Assembly: GCA_018899795.1 (NCBI GenBank)
Contig: JAHIHJ010000362.1
Coordinates: forward strand, 1-6,209
Reading direction: 5' to 3'
From: Methanobacteriota archaeon
GTDB taxonomy: Archaea; Halobacteriota; Methanosarcinia; Methanosarcinales; Methanoperedenaceae
Length of the DNA: 6,209 nt
The notes beneath the pieces are model-generated. The model saw only the letters and a list, made by a program, of their open reading frames with translations, was not told the DNA's origin and did no database searches. Shown here piece by piece: positions 1 to 5,491 of the stretch; within the stretch, counting starts at the first letter, position 1, and each line of letters starts with the position of its first letter. Position numbers and translations under genes: made by a program.

Positions 1-13
1 ATCAGGTTCAACA

Positions 14-89
14 AATCTGCGCCAATCTGCGAAATCTGCGGATTTTCATCTGAAATTTTATCCACAGATTGCGCAGATTTTCGCAGATA
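14..89. repeat. Symmetric inverted repeat of six AATCTGCG units
   Basis: Three copies of AATCTGCG (14-21, 24-31, 33-40) face three copies of the reverse complement (63-70 with one mismatch, 72-79, and 82-89 with a last-base mismatch). Unit spacing is 10 then 9 on the left and 9 then 10 on the right, so the two 27-nt arms align without gaps, with 22 of 27 positions complementary. Three more pairs (41-43 with 60-62) extend the stem inwards around a 16-nt loop. The RNA or single strand could form a long interrupted hairpin. Similar AATCTGCG-rich intergenic repeats are, from general knowledge, scattered through many bacterial and archaeal genomes. No transposase is visible, so a mobile origin is unproven. 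Confidence 0.75.
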
Positions 90-324
90 GAAAATATCGC
101 AAGACTATAATTCTATCATTTATCTCGGTTATTTGTTGCTAATTGACACTTGACGAGACACTATAATAGGCTATAACAGGCTCAGACATGGCTTAAACAC
201 TGCCAGAACAGGCTTGGACGATATGGCACATTATCTCAGGTCAGGCAATGGTAGACCTTACCGATCATGCGAATTGAAAAGCTAAAGGAAAAACCATAAA
301 TAGTTTTGGGATAAAGAAGTTATT
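90..324. other. Gene-free spacer before the acylphosphatase gene
   Basis: No convincing coding frame is seen on either strand; the longest ATG frame checked by eye, from 223, is about 20 codons. The stretch contains two tandem copies of the 10-mer CTATAAyAGG (161-170, 171-180) and loosely related AACAGGCT/ACAGGCT words near 176 and 208, which may be decayed repeats. No RNA gene was recognised. Confidence 0.5.
295..303 (+). promoter_or_regulatory. Weak TATA-like box for the acylphosphatase gene
   Basis: CATAAATAG is centred about 26 nt before the ATG at 325. That is the distance expected if transcription starts at or next to the start codon (leaderless mRNA). No good Shine-Dalgarno site lies before this ATG, which agrees with a leaderless transcript. 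The match to the archaeal TATA consensus is only moderate. Confidence 0.3.
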
Positions 325-858
325 ATGACCAAAATAGAAAAACCGAAATGTCACAGCATAATTGTAACTGGAAAAGTCCAGGACATCGGGTTCAGGTCTA
401 TTGTAGAACATATTGGTCGATCATTTGGTATGCCTGGTCTGGTTTTTAATGCGAAGGATGGTAGTGTAAAGATTCTTTGCAGTGGTGCAGATAGCGTAAT
501 CGAGAATTTTACACATACAATAAAGATTCGAGGGGAAGAGAGCGGTGCTGATATTGTAGATATCAAAGAACAACTACTGCCTTTTATTGATCTTCCAGAT
601 GATTTTTCAAAGGCTTCCTCAGATGATGAAATTGATATCGGAAGAAAGCTGGATAAGGCTAATTTGCTGCTAAAAACGGGTTTTGAAAACTTAAACGCAG
701 ATATGAATGTAGGATTCACTAACCTGTCCGGTCTGTTAGGTACATTTATTGGGGAACAGAGGGTGCATAATACCCGTCTTGAAGTAATGGTGACAGGGAT
801 AAATGAGCATAACACCCGCCTTGAAGCAATCCTTGAAAAGTTAGTCGATAAAGCCTGA
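325..858 (+). CDS. Acylphosphatase-domain protein with helical C-terminal tail
   Basis: 177 residues. Residues 11-90 follow the acylphosphatase fold: a first strand, the phosphate-binding loop GKVQDIGFR (16-24) with the catalytic arginine at R24, then GLVFNAKDGSV (38-48) carrying the catalytic asparagine N42. The classical enzyme is a small cytosolic hydrolase of acyl phosphates about 90-100 residues long, so this protein is nearly twice normal length. In the loop the usual VQGV reads VQDI, an aspartate in place of the conserved glycine, which could weaken catalysis. The extra C-terminal half (about 105-177) looks helical and internally repetitive: GFENL/GFTNL recur 11 residues apart (119, 130) and HNTRLE recurs 14 apart (148, 162), as in a coiled coil. 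The ATG at 325 places the first strand correctly. It stands alone, facing the DUF2298 operon. The domain call is firm; the cellular role (enzyme or acyl-phosphate-binding scaffold) is unknown. Confidence 0.8.
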   Translation: MTKIEKPKCHSIIVTGKVQDIGFRSIVEHIGRSFGMPGLVFNAKDGSVKILCSGADSVIENFTHTIKIRGEESGADIVDIKEQLLPFIDLPDDFSKASSDDEIDIGRKLDKANLLLKTGFENLNADMNVGFTNLSGLLGTFIGEQRVHNTRLEVMVTGINEHNTRLEAILEKLVDKA

Positions 859-881
859 GATCACTGCTCATTAAAATATAG

Positions 882-925
882 AAGTATATTATTTAATTAT
901 TTTTAAATATTTAAACTATTTTCAT
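882..925 (+). terminator. T-rich tract, possible archaeal terminator
   Basis: The region 25-65 nt after the acylphosphatase stop is almost only A and T on the plus strand, with several TTT/TTTTT runs and a 14-nt palindrome (TTTAAATATTTAAA, 902-915). Archaeal RNA polymerase commonly stops at such U-rich tracts without needing a GC hairpin. The assignment rests on position and composition only. Confidence 0.35.
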
Positions 926-1042
926 AAGCGAATGAGATAAAAATTATAAATGCTCTGATTACCCTATCCTAACATTCTAAAAAATGGTAATAATACCTTT
1001 TGAGTCTCTCCCTGTAAGTAAAAAGCTTTAACGGTATGGATC

Positions 1043-1061
1043 AAGAAATTTTTAATTTCTT
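1043..1061. terminator. Perfect 8-bp hairpin in convergent spacer
   Basis: AAGAAATT at 1043-1050 and AATTTCTT at 1054-1061 are exact reverse complements around a 3-nt loop. It lies about 46 nt past the minus-strand DUF2298 stop and could act on either strand between the convergent genes. The stem is AT-rich and therefore weak. Confidence 0.35.
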
Positions 1062-1069
1062 CGGGTCAA

Positions 1070-1094
1070 TTGGGAAAAAACCTTCGATTCCCAA
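1070..1094 (-). terminator. Hairpin after the DUF2298 gene
   Basis: TTGGGAA (1070-1076) and TTCCCAA (1088-1094) pair to give a 7-bp stem. Read on the minus strand it starts 13 nt after the DUF2298 stop, and its loop includes a run of six T. Together with the next hairpin downstream (1043-1061) it may end the glycosyltransferase-DUF2298 transcript. Confidence 0.4.
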
Positions 1095-1106
1095 AAATTT
1101 CCAGAT

Positions 1107-3245
1107 TCATGACAATACGCGATATATCTCCGCGACGCCCCTGTACACTTTTTCAAAATACAAGGTGTTCTCGAATTTCTGCAAGCCTCGCTGCTTGTAT
1201 TTCCCAAGTTCCTTATCCCCGATATAAATATATGACACATTGTATTCCCGCAGCAGCGCCATAGCTTCGTTATTATCCTCTGTCTCATAAATGGTATCGA
1301 CGTCCCTGATGCGAGCCGATATTTCCCCCCAATTGTTCCTGAGCATATATTCATGTCCCACCCAACCCACGACAGTCGGTATCCCTGTGTATGCCGAAAT
1401 TCGTGAGGAATCCTTGTAACTCGCACCAGGCGCTTCCAGGATAACAGGAGTCCCATTAAGGTTCCCACCTGCCCAGACGATTGCGTCGTAATCACCGTAA
1501 TCAGCCGTTTTCAGAAAAGCTATGCCGTCAAGACTGGCGTCTCCCTTCAATTCTCCAGTCCTTGCAAATGTGCCTGTAAATAGATAAAGGGAATTAAGCA
1601 CGACAAGTATTGATAAAATAACAAGCACAGCCTTTTTCATTCTGTATTTTTTGTCTATGATATCATAAATAGCATAAGCTGACGCTATACTGAAGAGAAT
1701 CCACGCCTGGTTATAAAATTTAAATACAGTGTTGAACCTTTCCTCACCACCAGAAAACAGGTCATCAAAATAGAACAATTCGCAGAACACAAGAATGGAA
1801 AGACCGAGTGCTATCATGGCTGAGACAAAAAGCCTGTTCGTGTCGTTTTTCCTGTAAAAAAAGTATATGCCCATGCAGGTCAGGAAAGACATAGGGACAA
1901 ATACTGCAAGGGTTTGAAAATTGGGAACAAAATATAATGCAACAGCCGCTGCCGAAAGGGCAGCCAGTATCAAATTTTTATGCCTGAATTCCGGGATATG
2001 GATCAACAGGAACGAGACTATCAGGAATAAGAACAGGTTGTATATTACCAGAAAATTCAGCAGCGCCGTCCTTGTAGTGACGGATTTTATTCCCTGTATG
2101 CTTGAAGAGTGAAAATCGATAAAGAAAAAGGTGAATATCAGGAGTCCAAGTATGGGAACTGCAATTACAATGCCGGATCGTCTTAACAGGTCTTTGAGAA
2201 TTTCTCTTGTTTTGTTTCCTTCAATCTTCCAGGGTTGGATCAACACCACAATTATAAAAAGCGCGGAATACGTGACATAATCCCATGAATTGAACACGAA
2301 AAGCGAACCAAGTGCGAGGCTCAGTAAGAGGATGGATGTTTTCTGAAATTTCTTTGAGATATACAGGTTAAATATTAACGTAATAGCCAGCAGCGCGAAG
2401 GGAATGGCTATGACATGGGCATGCAGGTCCCCGAACATGAAGCTGAAATACGGGAATTCGTTAGCAGTATTTGGGATAATTCGTGTCGCTCCCCAGTAAT
2501 TCATAATATTGGGCACGTTTCCCCAGGGACTTGTGGTTATGTTGAGCGCACGGGCGGATATTACCCCGGCAGGGTACAGGTTGCCAGCAAATACAAGCAG
2601 GAATAATGCTGCAATGCCTCCTTTTTTATCACTGGTCAGATTATAGCCCAGCCCGAATGCAGCAACTGCAGCAAGTGCTGGCAAAAGGGACATTCCCAGA
2701 TTATATGCTATATTCGAGGGGATCGCGAGAAGTTTCGTGAGAGTGGCGATCGTAAATGAGCCGAAATAATAGTACGTGTCTATTTTGTAACCTGAAAACC
2801 ATGAATCATGCGGGGGAAGACTTGCGCTATTCAGGATAGAATTGAGGACCATGAAGTCATAGACCTTTTCTGCATCGTGTATCTCCGGGTTGTAGGCTCT
2901 TATGATCAGGAATAGCAGGAACACGACGCCAAATATCAATTCATTCCTGAGCAGCAGCTTCCTATCGATCGCAGGTTTTGTCTTAATATAGATAACGGCA
3001 GAAAAAACACATACCAGAAATATTGAAAGCATTATCTCGTTCCTGCTGTAACCCAGGGCATACGACATGACCCAGGAAACGTAAGCAAGAAGCAGTATAC
3101 CGAGTATCTTCGATACTGAGTATCCGCGGTCTGGAAGGTTTCGGCAGATATTGACCGTGAGCGGTAGTGTTATTATTCCGAGAAATACGATAAGCAGGTA
3201 CCACTGCGCTACATAGAACAGCTCAGACAGCAATCCAAATCCCAT
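1107..3245 (-). CDS. DUF2298 / Chlor_Arch_YYY polytopic membrane protein
   Basis: 712 residues from the ATG at 3245. Family marks: the YYYxG motif that names the group (YYYFG, 158-162, in KIDTYYYFGSF), HDAEKVYDFMVLNSIL (123-138), an FGDLHAHVIAIPF segment (271-283) on a presumed outer loop, ERFNTVFKFYNQAW (502-515) and, in the C-terminal soluble part, EAPGASY with VVGWVGHEYMLRNNW (to about 639). By eye there are about 12-15 membrane segments over residues 5-560, followed by a roughly 150-residue non-membrane domain. This layout resembles GT-C glycosyltransferases; I recall the family being grouped with that superfamily, but its reaction is not known to me. The start is chosen because GGATGTGAT just upstream resembles GGAGGTGAT; a GTG at 3251 would add two residues. 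It begins about 15 nt after the glycosyltransferase stop, so co-transcription and a shared lipid-linked-sugar job are likely. Confidence 0.88.
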   Translation of the reverse strand: MGFGLLSELFYVAQWYLLIVFLGIITLPLTVNICRNLPDRGYSVSKILGILLLAYVSWVMSYALGYSRNEIMLSIFLVCVFSAVIYIKTKPAIDRKLLLRNELIFGVVFLLFLIIRAYNPEIHDAEKVYDFMVLNSILNSASLPPHDSWFSGYKIDTYYYFGSFTIATLTKLLAIPSNIAYNLGMSLLPALAAVAAFGLGYNLTSDKKGGIAALFLLVFAGNLYPAGVISARALNITTSPWGNVPNIMNYWGATRIIPNTANEFPYFSFMFGDLHAHVIAIPFALLAITLIFNLYISKKFQKTSILLLSLALGSLFVFNSWDYVTYSALFIIVVLIQPWKIEGNKTREILKDLLRRSGIVIAVPILGLLIFTFFFIDFHSSSIQGIKSVTTRTALLNFLVIYNLFLFLIVSFLLIHIPEFRHKNLILAALSAAAVALYFVPNFQTLAVFVPMSFLTCMGIYFFYRKNDTNRLFVSAMIALGLSILVFCELFYFDDLFSGGEERFNTVFKFYNQAWILFSIASAYAIYDIIDKKYRMKKAVLVILSILVVLNSLYLFTGTFARTGELKGDASLDGIAFLKTADYGDYDAIVWAGGNLNGTPVILEAPGASYKDSSRISAYTGIPTVVGWVGHEYMLRNNWGEISARIRDVDTIYETEDNNEAMALLREYNVSYIYIGDKELGKYKQRGLQKFENTLYFEKVYRGVAEIYRVLS

Positions 3246-3260
3246 AATCACATCCCATTT

Positions 3261-3980
3261 CTATTTTACTTGTTTTTGCCATAAGAACTCATACCACAAC
3301 CTGAATATCTGCGAACCCATCCCGAAGACATCCTTTATTAAATTAACCTTTGTGGCGCCTCCGTGTTTCCATTCTACGGGGAATTCCCTGACTTTGAACC
3401 CTGCACGCTGGGCGCGGACAAATAATTCAGTATCCCAGAACCAGTGCGTATCTTTTACAGTATCCATTATCTTAAAAAGCGAGTCGCGCCTGAATGCTTT
3501 GAATCCGCACTGGTGGTCATAGAGTTTTGAGCCGAGCATGGTTCTCGTGATAAAATTAAATCCTTTGCTCGCAAATCCCCTCTTTAAAGGTCTCCTGACA
3601 TTGCTCTGGGGAAGCATGCGGGAGCCCGTGGCAAAATCATTGCCGTCCCGGATGGAATTGACAAGTTCTTCCAGGTGTCTCATATCGGTTGCAAGGTCTA
3701 CATCGATGTAACCAAGGATCTCTCCCTTTGACGCTTTGAAAGCTCGGTTCAGGGCGCGTCCCCTTCCCTGCCTTTGATCTGAATGAAGGTGCACCACATA
3801 ATCATATTTTTTTGCAAGGGTCTCTGATATCCTGTCTGTACCGTCCGTGCTTCCGTCCTCTGCTATGATTATCTCAAACGAGGATGTGAAATCGCGAAGA
3901 GCTGCGGCTGTTCTTTCTACAGTGCTTTCGATCCTTTCAGCTTCATTGTAAGCTGGAAGGACGAGTGAAACTTCGACTAT
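3261..3980 (-). CDS. Family 2 glycosyltransferase, dolichyl-phosphate-sugar synthase-like, AUA start
   Basis: 239 residues if begun at the AUA codon 3980-3978. Seen in order: LPAYNEAE (8-15) and EDGSTDGT (41-48), the nucleotide-sugar-binding part of the GT-A fold; IDVDLATD (92-99), the metal-binding DxD of the Alg5/dolichyl-phosphate glucosyltransferase type; GSR (119-121); DHQCGFKAF (155-163); WFWDTEL (180-186) with the probable catalytic D/E; FPVEWKHGGATKV (200-212). No membrane helix is evident, so it probably acts at the cytoplasmic face, moving a sugar from a nucleotide donor to a polyprenyl phosphate. The frame is open from a TAG at 4031 but has no ATG, GTG or TTG until GTG 3797, which would delete residues 1-61 including both N-terminal motifs. 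GGAGG at 3992-3988 lies 7 nt before the AUA. The sugar and acceptor cannot be told from sequence. The operon continues into the DUF2298 gene. Confidence 0.87.
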   Translation of the reverse strand: MVEVSLVLPAYNEAERIESTVERTAAALRDFTSSFEIIIAEDGSTDGTDRISETLAKKYDYVVHLHSDQRQGRGRALNRAFKASKGEILGYIDVDLATDMRHLEELVNSIRDGNDFATGSRMLPQSNVRRPLKRGFASKGFNFITRTMLGSKLYDHQCGFKAFRRDSLFKIMDTVKDTHWFWDTELFVRAQRAGFKVREFPVEWKHGGATKVNLIKDVFGMGSQIFRLWYEFLWQKQVK

Positions 3981-3987
3981 TGTATTG

Positions 3988-3992
3988 CCTCC
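3988..3992 (-). promoter_or_regulatory. Shine-Dalgarno site that sets the AUA start
   Basis: The minus strand reads GAAGGAGGCAATACAATA. GGAGG is a full match to the archaeal anti-Shine-Dalgarno sequence and stands 7 nt before the AUA at 3980-3978, the ideal distance. No canonical start codon in any frame occurs close downstream of it. Confidence 0.7.
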
Positions 3993-4040
3993 TTCGTATG
4001 TCTTGTTTTTTTCTTGTGTTGCTATATTCTATTTTAGGTT

Positions 4041-4052
4041 AATTATATGTTT
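4041..4052 (-). promoter_or_regulatory. Candidate TATA box for the glycosyltransferase operon
   Basis: The minus strand reads AAACATATAATT. A start about 25 nt downstream (near 4020) would give a leader of about 40 nt that contains the GGAGG site. Several other AT-rich words lie nearby, so the exact box is uncertain. Confidence 0.35.
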
Positions 4053-4117
4053 CTTATATTCCATAGTATACAATTTTATTCATCAATACGAATTGAAAAT
4101 GCTTCAATTTGTAGAAA

Positions 4118-4129
4118 ACTATATAAAAG
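4118..4129 (+). promoter_or_regulatory. BRE/TATA promoter of the toxin-antitoxin operon
   Basis: ACTATATAAAAG preceded by the purine/A-rich GTAGAAA is a good archaeal BRE-TATA combination. Its centre is about 26 nt before the ATG at 4150, which predicts a leaderless transcript beginning at the antitoxin start codon. No Shine-Dalgarno site lies before that ATG, in agreement. Confidence 0.6.
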
Positions 4130-4149
4130 ATAAAGTTATCTTTTTACTT

Positions 4150-4428
4150 ATGAGTGAAAATATCAAGATATCTGATAAAGATAAAAACCTGTTTGATATG
4201 CTTCAGGCTGAATTGACTCTCAAAACAGGTAAGAAAATAACCCAGCAGGAGTTGTTCTCACAGCTTATCGAATTTGTCAGGTCGAGAAAAGATAACTTCT
4301 TCGGCAGGCTATCAAAGCTTCCCTTATCAGAGAAAGATAAAAAGAAAATAAGAAGTCTCCAGTGTGACATGGGAGTTGAGACAAGTGAAGAAGAAATAGA
4401 TTTTGTGGTTTACGGAGCCAGAAGATGA
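4150..4428 (+). CDS. VapB-type antitoxin, ribbon-helix-helix-like
   Basis: 92 residues, MSENIKIS to VYGARR. The N-terminal half has the spacing of a ribbon-helix-helix DNA-binding unit: a short strand (NIKIS, 4-8), a first helix (about 10-26), a turn at TGKKI (26-30), and a second helix (about 31-46). The charged C-terminal part (about 55-92) would be the toxin-binding arm. It probably neutralises the following PIN toxin and represses its own operon, as known for VapB proteins. The frame stays open upstream with ATGs at 3985 and 4099, but the TATA box at 4118-4129 sits 26 nt before 4150 and would lie inside a longer gene, so 4150 is preferred. Its stop overlaps the toxin start by 4 nt (ATGA). 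The exact antitoxin family is not recognised; the call leans on context. Confidence 0.72.
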   Translation: MSENIKISDKDKNLFDMLQAELTLKTGKKITQQELFSQLIEFVRSRKDNFFGRLSKLPLSEKDKKKIRSLQCDMGVETSEEEIDFVVYGARR

Positions 4429-4865
4429 GTATTTTCATCGATGCAGGCATATTCATTGCCTATGTCAATGAGAAGGACAAGCTCCATGCGCAAGCCTCTG
4501 GTCTTATTGATGATATTATAGAAAATAAGCATGGGGCTGCATTTACCTCGAATGCGGTTTTTGACGAGGCTGTGACTTTCCTGCTTTACAAAACAGGAGA
4601 TGTCAGGAATGCTGCAAGAGTCCGGGATTTTATACTTGGAAATAAGGAAAAGGACATGCAGAAATTCATGAACCTGCTTTTTGTGGATAAAGAGGTTCTT
4701 GACAAAGGGTGGGAAATTTTTGTAAAATATGCCAGTAAGAAGCTGAGTTTTACCGACTGCACGACCATAGAACTTATGAATAGCAGGGATATAGAATATC
4801 TTGCAAGCTTTGATGGTGGATTTGATGGGATCGTTCAGAGACTCAAGTTACGAATAGACTCATAA
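4425..4865 (+). CDS. PIN-domain ribonuclease toxin (VapC family)
   Basis: 146 residues covering one complete PIN domain. The acidic metal-binding residues are in place: D6 in IFIDAGIFIA, E48 in NAVFDEAV, D111 in LSFTDCTT, and D130 (with D134) in ASFDGGFD. PIN toxins of this type are Mg2+-dependent endoribonucleases that cleave tRNA, rRNA or mRNA and stop translation until rebound by the antitoxin. The start ATG overlaps the antitoxin stop (ATGA), and GGAG at 4414-4417 stands 7 nt ahead, so the toxin is translationally coupled. Length is normal for the family and no key residue is missing, so it should be active. The RNA target cannot be inferred. The stop codon lies within the terminator stem. 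Confidence 0.9.
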   Translation: MSIFIDAGIFIAYVNEKDKLHAQASGLIDDIIENKHGAAFTSNAVFDEAVTFLLYKTGDVRNAARVRDFILGNKEKDMQKFMNLLFVDKEVLDKGWEIFVKYASKKLSFTDCTTIELMNSRDIEYLASFDGGFDGIVQRLKLRIDS

Positions 4866-4906
4866 TCCTGAGAATTATGGGTCTAAGTATTTTGATTTTA
4901 TTTTTC
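4855..4906 (+). terminator. Hairpin plus U-rich tract ending the toxin-antitoxin operon
   Basis: Positions 4855-4866 pair with 4874-4885 in a 12-bp stem with one G-T wobble (core GACTCATAAT with ATTATGGGTC) and a 7-nt loop. The toxin stop TAA (4863-4865) is inside the left arm. A T-rich run follows (4889-4905), leading into the stop of the convergent gene. The shape resembles a bacterial intrinsic terminator. Confidence 0.65.
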
Positions 4907-5189
4907 AGGCAGCCTCAATTACGATTTTCTTTTCCTTTACTGCAACCTTTACTTCAGAGCCTTCTTTTAATCCGATTACGTTTGCGATCTCCTTTGGTAT
5001 CCTGACCGCAAGGCTTCCGCCAATCTTGAAGGTCTTTCTTGTGAACAGGTTGTAGAGGGCTTCATATCCTTTTTCATCTATCCACTCGTCTTCGCATTTC
5101 GGGCAGATCTCGACCCTGGCGAAAATACCTTTCTTGAGCTCTCTTTTCTCTTTTTTCATGGGCGTTTCACATATTGGGCAGGTGGTCAT
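4905..5189 (-). CDS. Zinc-ribbon plus AbrB/SpoVT-domain protein
   Basis: 94 residues from the second of two close ATGs. The N-terminal zinc ribbon has two CxxC pairs (C4-P-I-C7 and C29-P-K-C32), similar to the YgiT/MqsA-type finger. A short helix (EKGYEALYNLF, about 40-50) leads to a SpoVT/AbrB swapped-hairpin domain (about 54-94: TFKIGGSLAVRIPKEI, then IGLKEGSEVKV). AbrB-type domains dimerise and bind DNA as transition regulators or antitoxins; no toxin gene is adjacent in its own direction, so it may be a stand-alone regulator. GGAGG (5201-5197 on the minus strand) lies 7 nt before ATG 5189 but only 1 nt before ATG 5195, so 5189 is the likely start. It is convergent with the PIN toxin (39-nt gap) and divergent from the cyclophilin gene. 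Confidence 0.82.
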   Translation of the reverse strand: MTTCPICETPMKKEKRELKKGIFARVEICPKCEDEWIDEKGYEALYNLFTRKTFKIGGSLAVRIPKEIANVIGLKEGSEVKVAVKEKKIVIEAA

Positions 5190-5196
5190 TTGCATT

Positions 5197-5201
5197 CCTC
5201 C
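5197..5201 (-). promoter_or_regulatory. Shine-Dalgarno site that decides the AbrB-protein start
   Basis: The minus strand reads GTGGAGGAATGCAAATG. GGAGG is 7 nt from the second ATG (5189-5187) and 1 nt from the first (5195-5193), so initiation at the second is favoured. Confidence 0.65.
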
Positions 5202-5248
5202 ACGGTTATTATCCAGCGTGTTTCTTGAAGTTTATGGGAAGCGTGTGG

Positions 5249-5262
5249 ATATTATATAATAT
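5249..5262 (-). promoter_or_regulatory. 14-bp palindromic TATA region, possible operator
   Basis: ATATTATATAATAT is a perfect palindrome 60 nt before the AbrB-protein start. As a TATA box it would start transcription near 5229, giving a leader of about 40 nt that includes the GGAGG site. Its symmetry would suit autoregulation by a dimeric AbrB-type protein, but AT-rich palindromes also arise by chance. Confidence 0.4.
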
Positions 5263-5295
5263 TTCACTATCCATATATACATTAGATATACTTAG

Positions 5296-5304
5296 TTTAT
5301 ATAG
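5296..5304 (+). promoter_or_regulatory. Strong TATA box without an adjacent gene
   Basis: TTTATATAG is close to the archaeal TATA consensus on the plus strand. A start near 5327 would lie about 165 nt before the cyclophilin ATG, so it could give a long leader, an independent small RNA, or be unused. Confidence 0.35.
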
Positions 5305-5453
5305 ATTGTGGATGAAATACCTCGCGTCAGAGGACACATAGATCGGAAAAGATTGGTCAGTGGTTCGAAAGTCAAAATAGGGTAGCCCATCCACACCTCG
5401 AGATGTGGGTAGTGAAATACAAGAATCATGCTATAGATGAGCTTTCAAAAAGC

Positions 5454-5463
5454 ACATATACAA
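5454..5463 (+). promoter_or_regulatory. Candidate TATA box for the cyclophilin gene
   Basis: ACATATACAA is centred about 33 nt before the ATG at 5492, preceded by AAAAAGC. Transcription would begin about 8 nt before the start codon. No Shine-Dalgarno site is present upstream of that ATG, which suits a very short leader. Confidence 0.35.
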
Positions 5464-5491
5464 TAACCTCCTCTAAGTCCCCACGATACTT

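Larger units (their letters stand above)
859..1106. other. AT-rich convergent spacer without a gene
   Basis: This stretch separates the stop of the acylphosphatase gene from the stop of the minus-strand DUF2298 gene. It holds U-rich runs and two hairpins listed separately. Short open frames here lack family resemblance and run into the DUF2298 gene on the wrong strand. Confidence 0.6.
5196..5491. other. Divergent intergenic region with repeated motifs
   Basis: This spacer of about 300 nt lies between the AbrB-like gene and the cyclophilin gene. TAGTGAAATA occurs at 5410-5419 and inverted at 5260-5269, and TGAAATAC occurs again at 5313-5320. ATCCACAC (5389-5396) has an inverted copy at 5243-5250. 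A small imperfect hairpin sits at 5389-5410. A 61-codon minus-strand frame (5394-5209) has no family resemblance and is not called. No tRNA or known RNA was recognised. Confidence 0.5.

Noticed and set aside
351..815. 154-codon antisense frame across the acylphosphatase gene
   Set aside because: The plus-strand frame has clear acylphosphatase motifs; the antisense product is serine/proline-rich and resembles nothing.
1052..1495. 147-codon minus-strand frame within the DUF2298 gene
   Set aside because: It is an out-of-frame shadow of the strongly conserved DUF2298 C-terminal domain.
270..4099. CGAATTGAAAA at 270-280 and 4089-4099, resembling the end of archaeal CRISPR repeats
   Set aside because: There are only two isolated 11-mers almost 4 kb apart, with no regularly spaced repeats or spacers.
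3985..4149. Longer N-terminus for the antitoxin from ATG 3985 or 4099
   Set aside because: The promoter TATA box lies inside that stretch 26 nt before ATG 4150, and the extra residues are hydrophobic, AT-driven and overlap the start of the divergent glycosyltransferase.
5360..5385. GGTTCGAAA resembling a tRNA T-loop
   Set aside because: The flanking bases do not form a T-stem, and no acceptor, D or anticodon arm fits upstream.
5209..5394. 61-codon minus-strand open frame
   Set aside because: It has no family resemblance, no Shine-Dalgarno site seen, and it spans the promoter of the AbrB-like gene.
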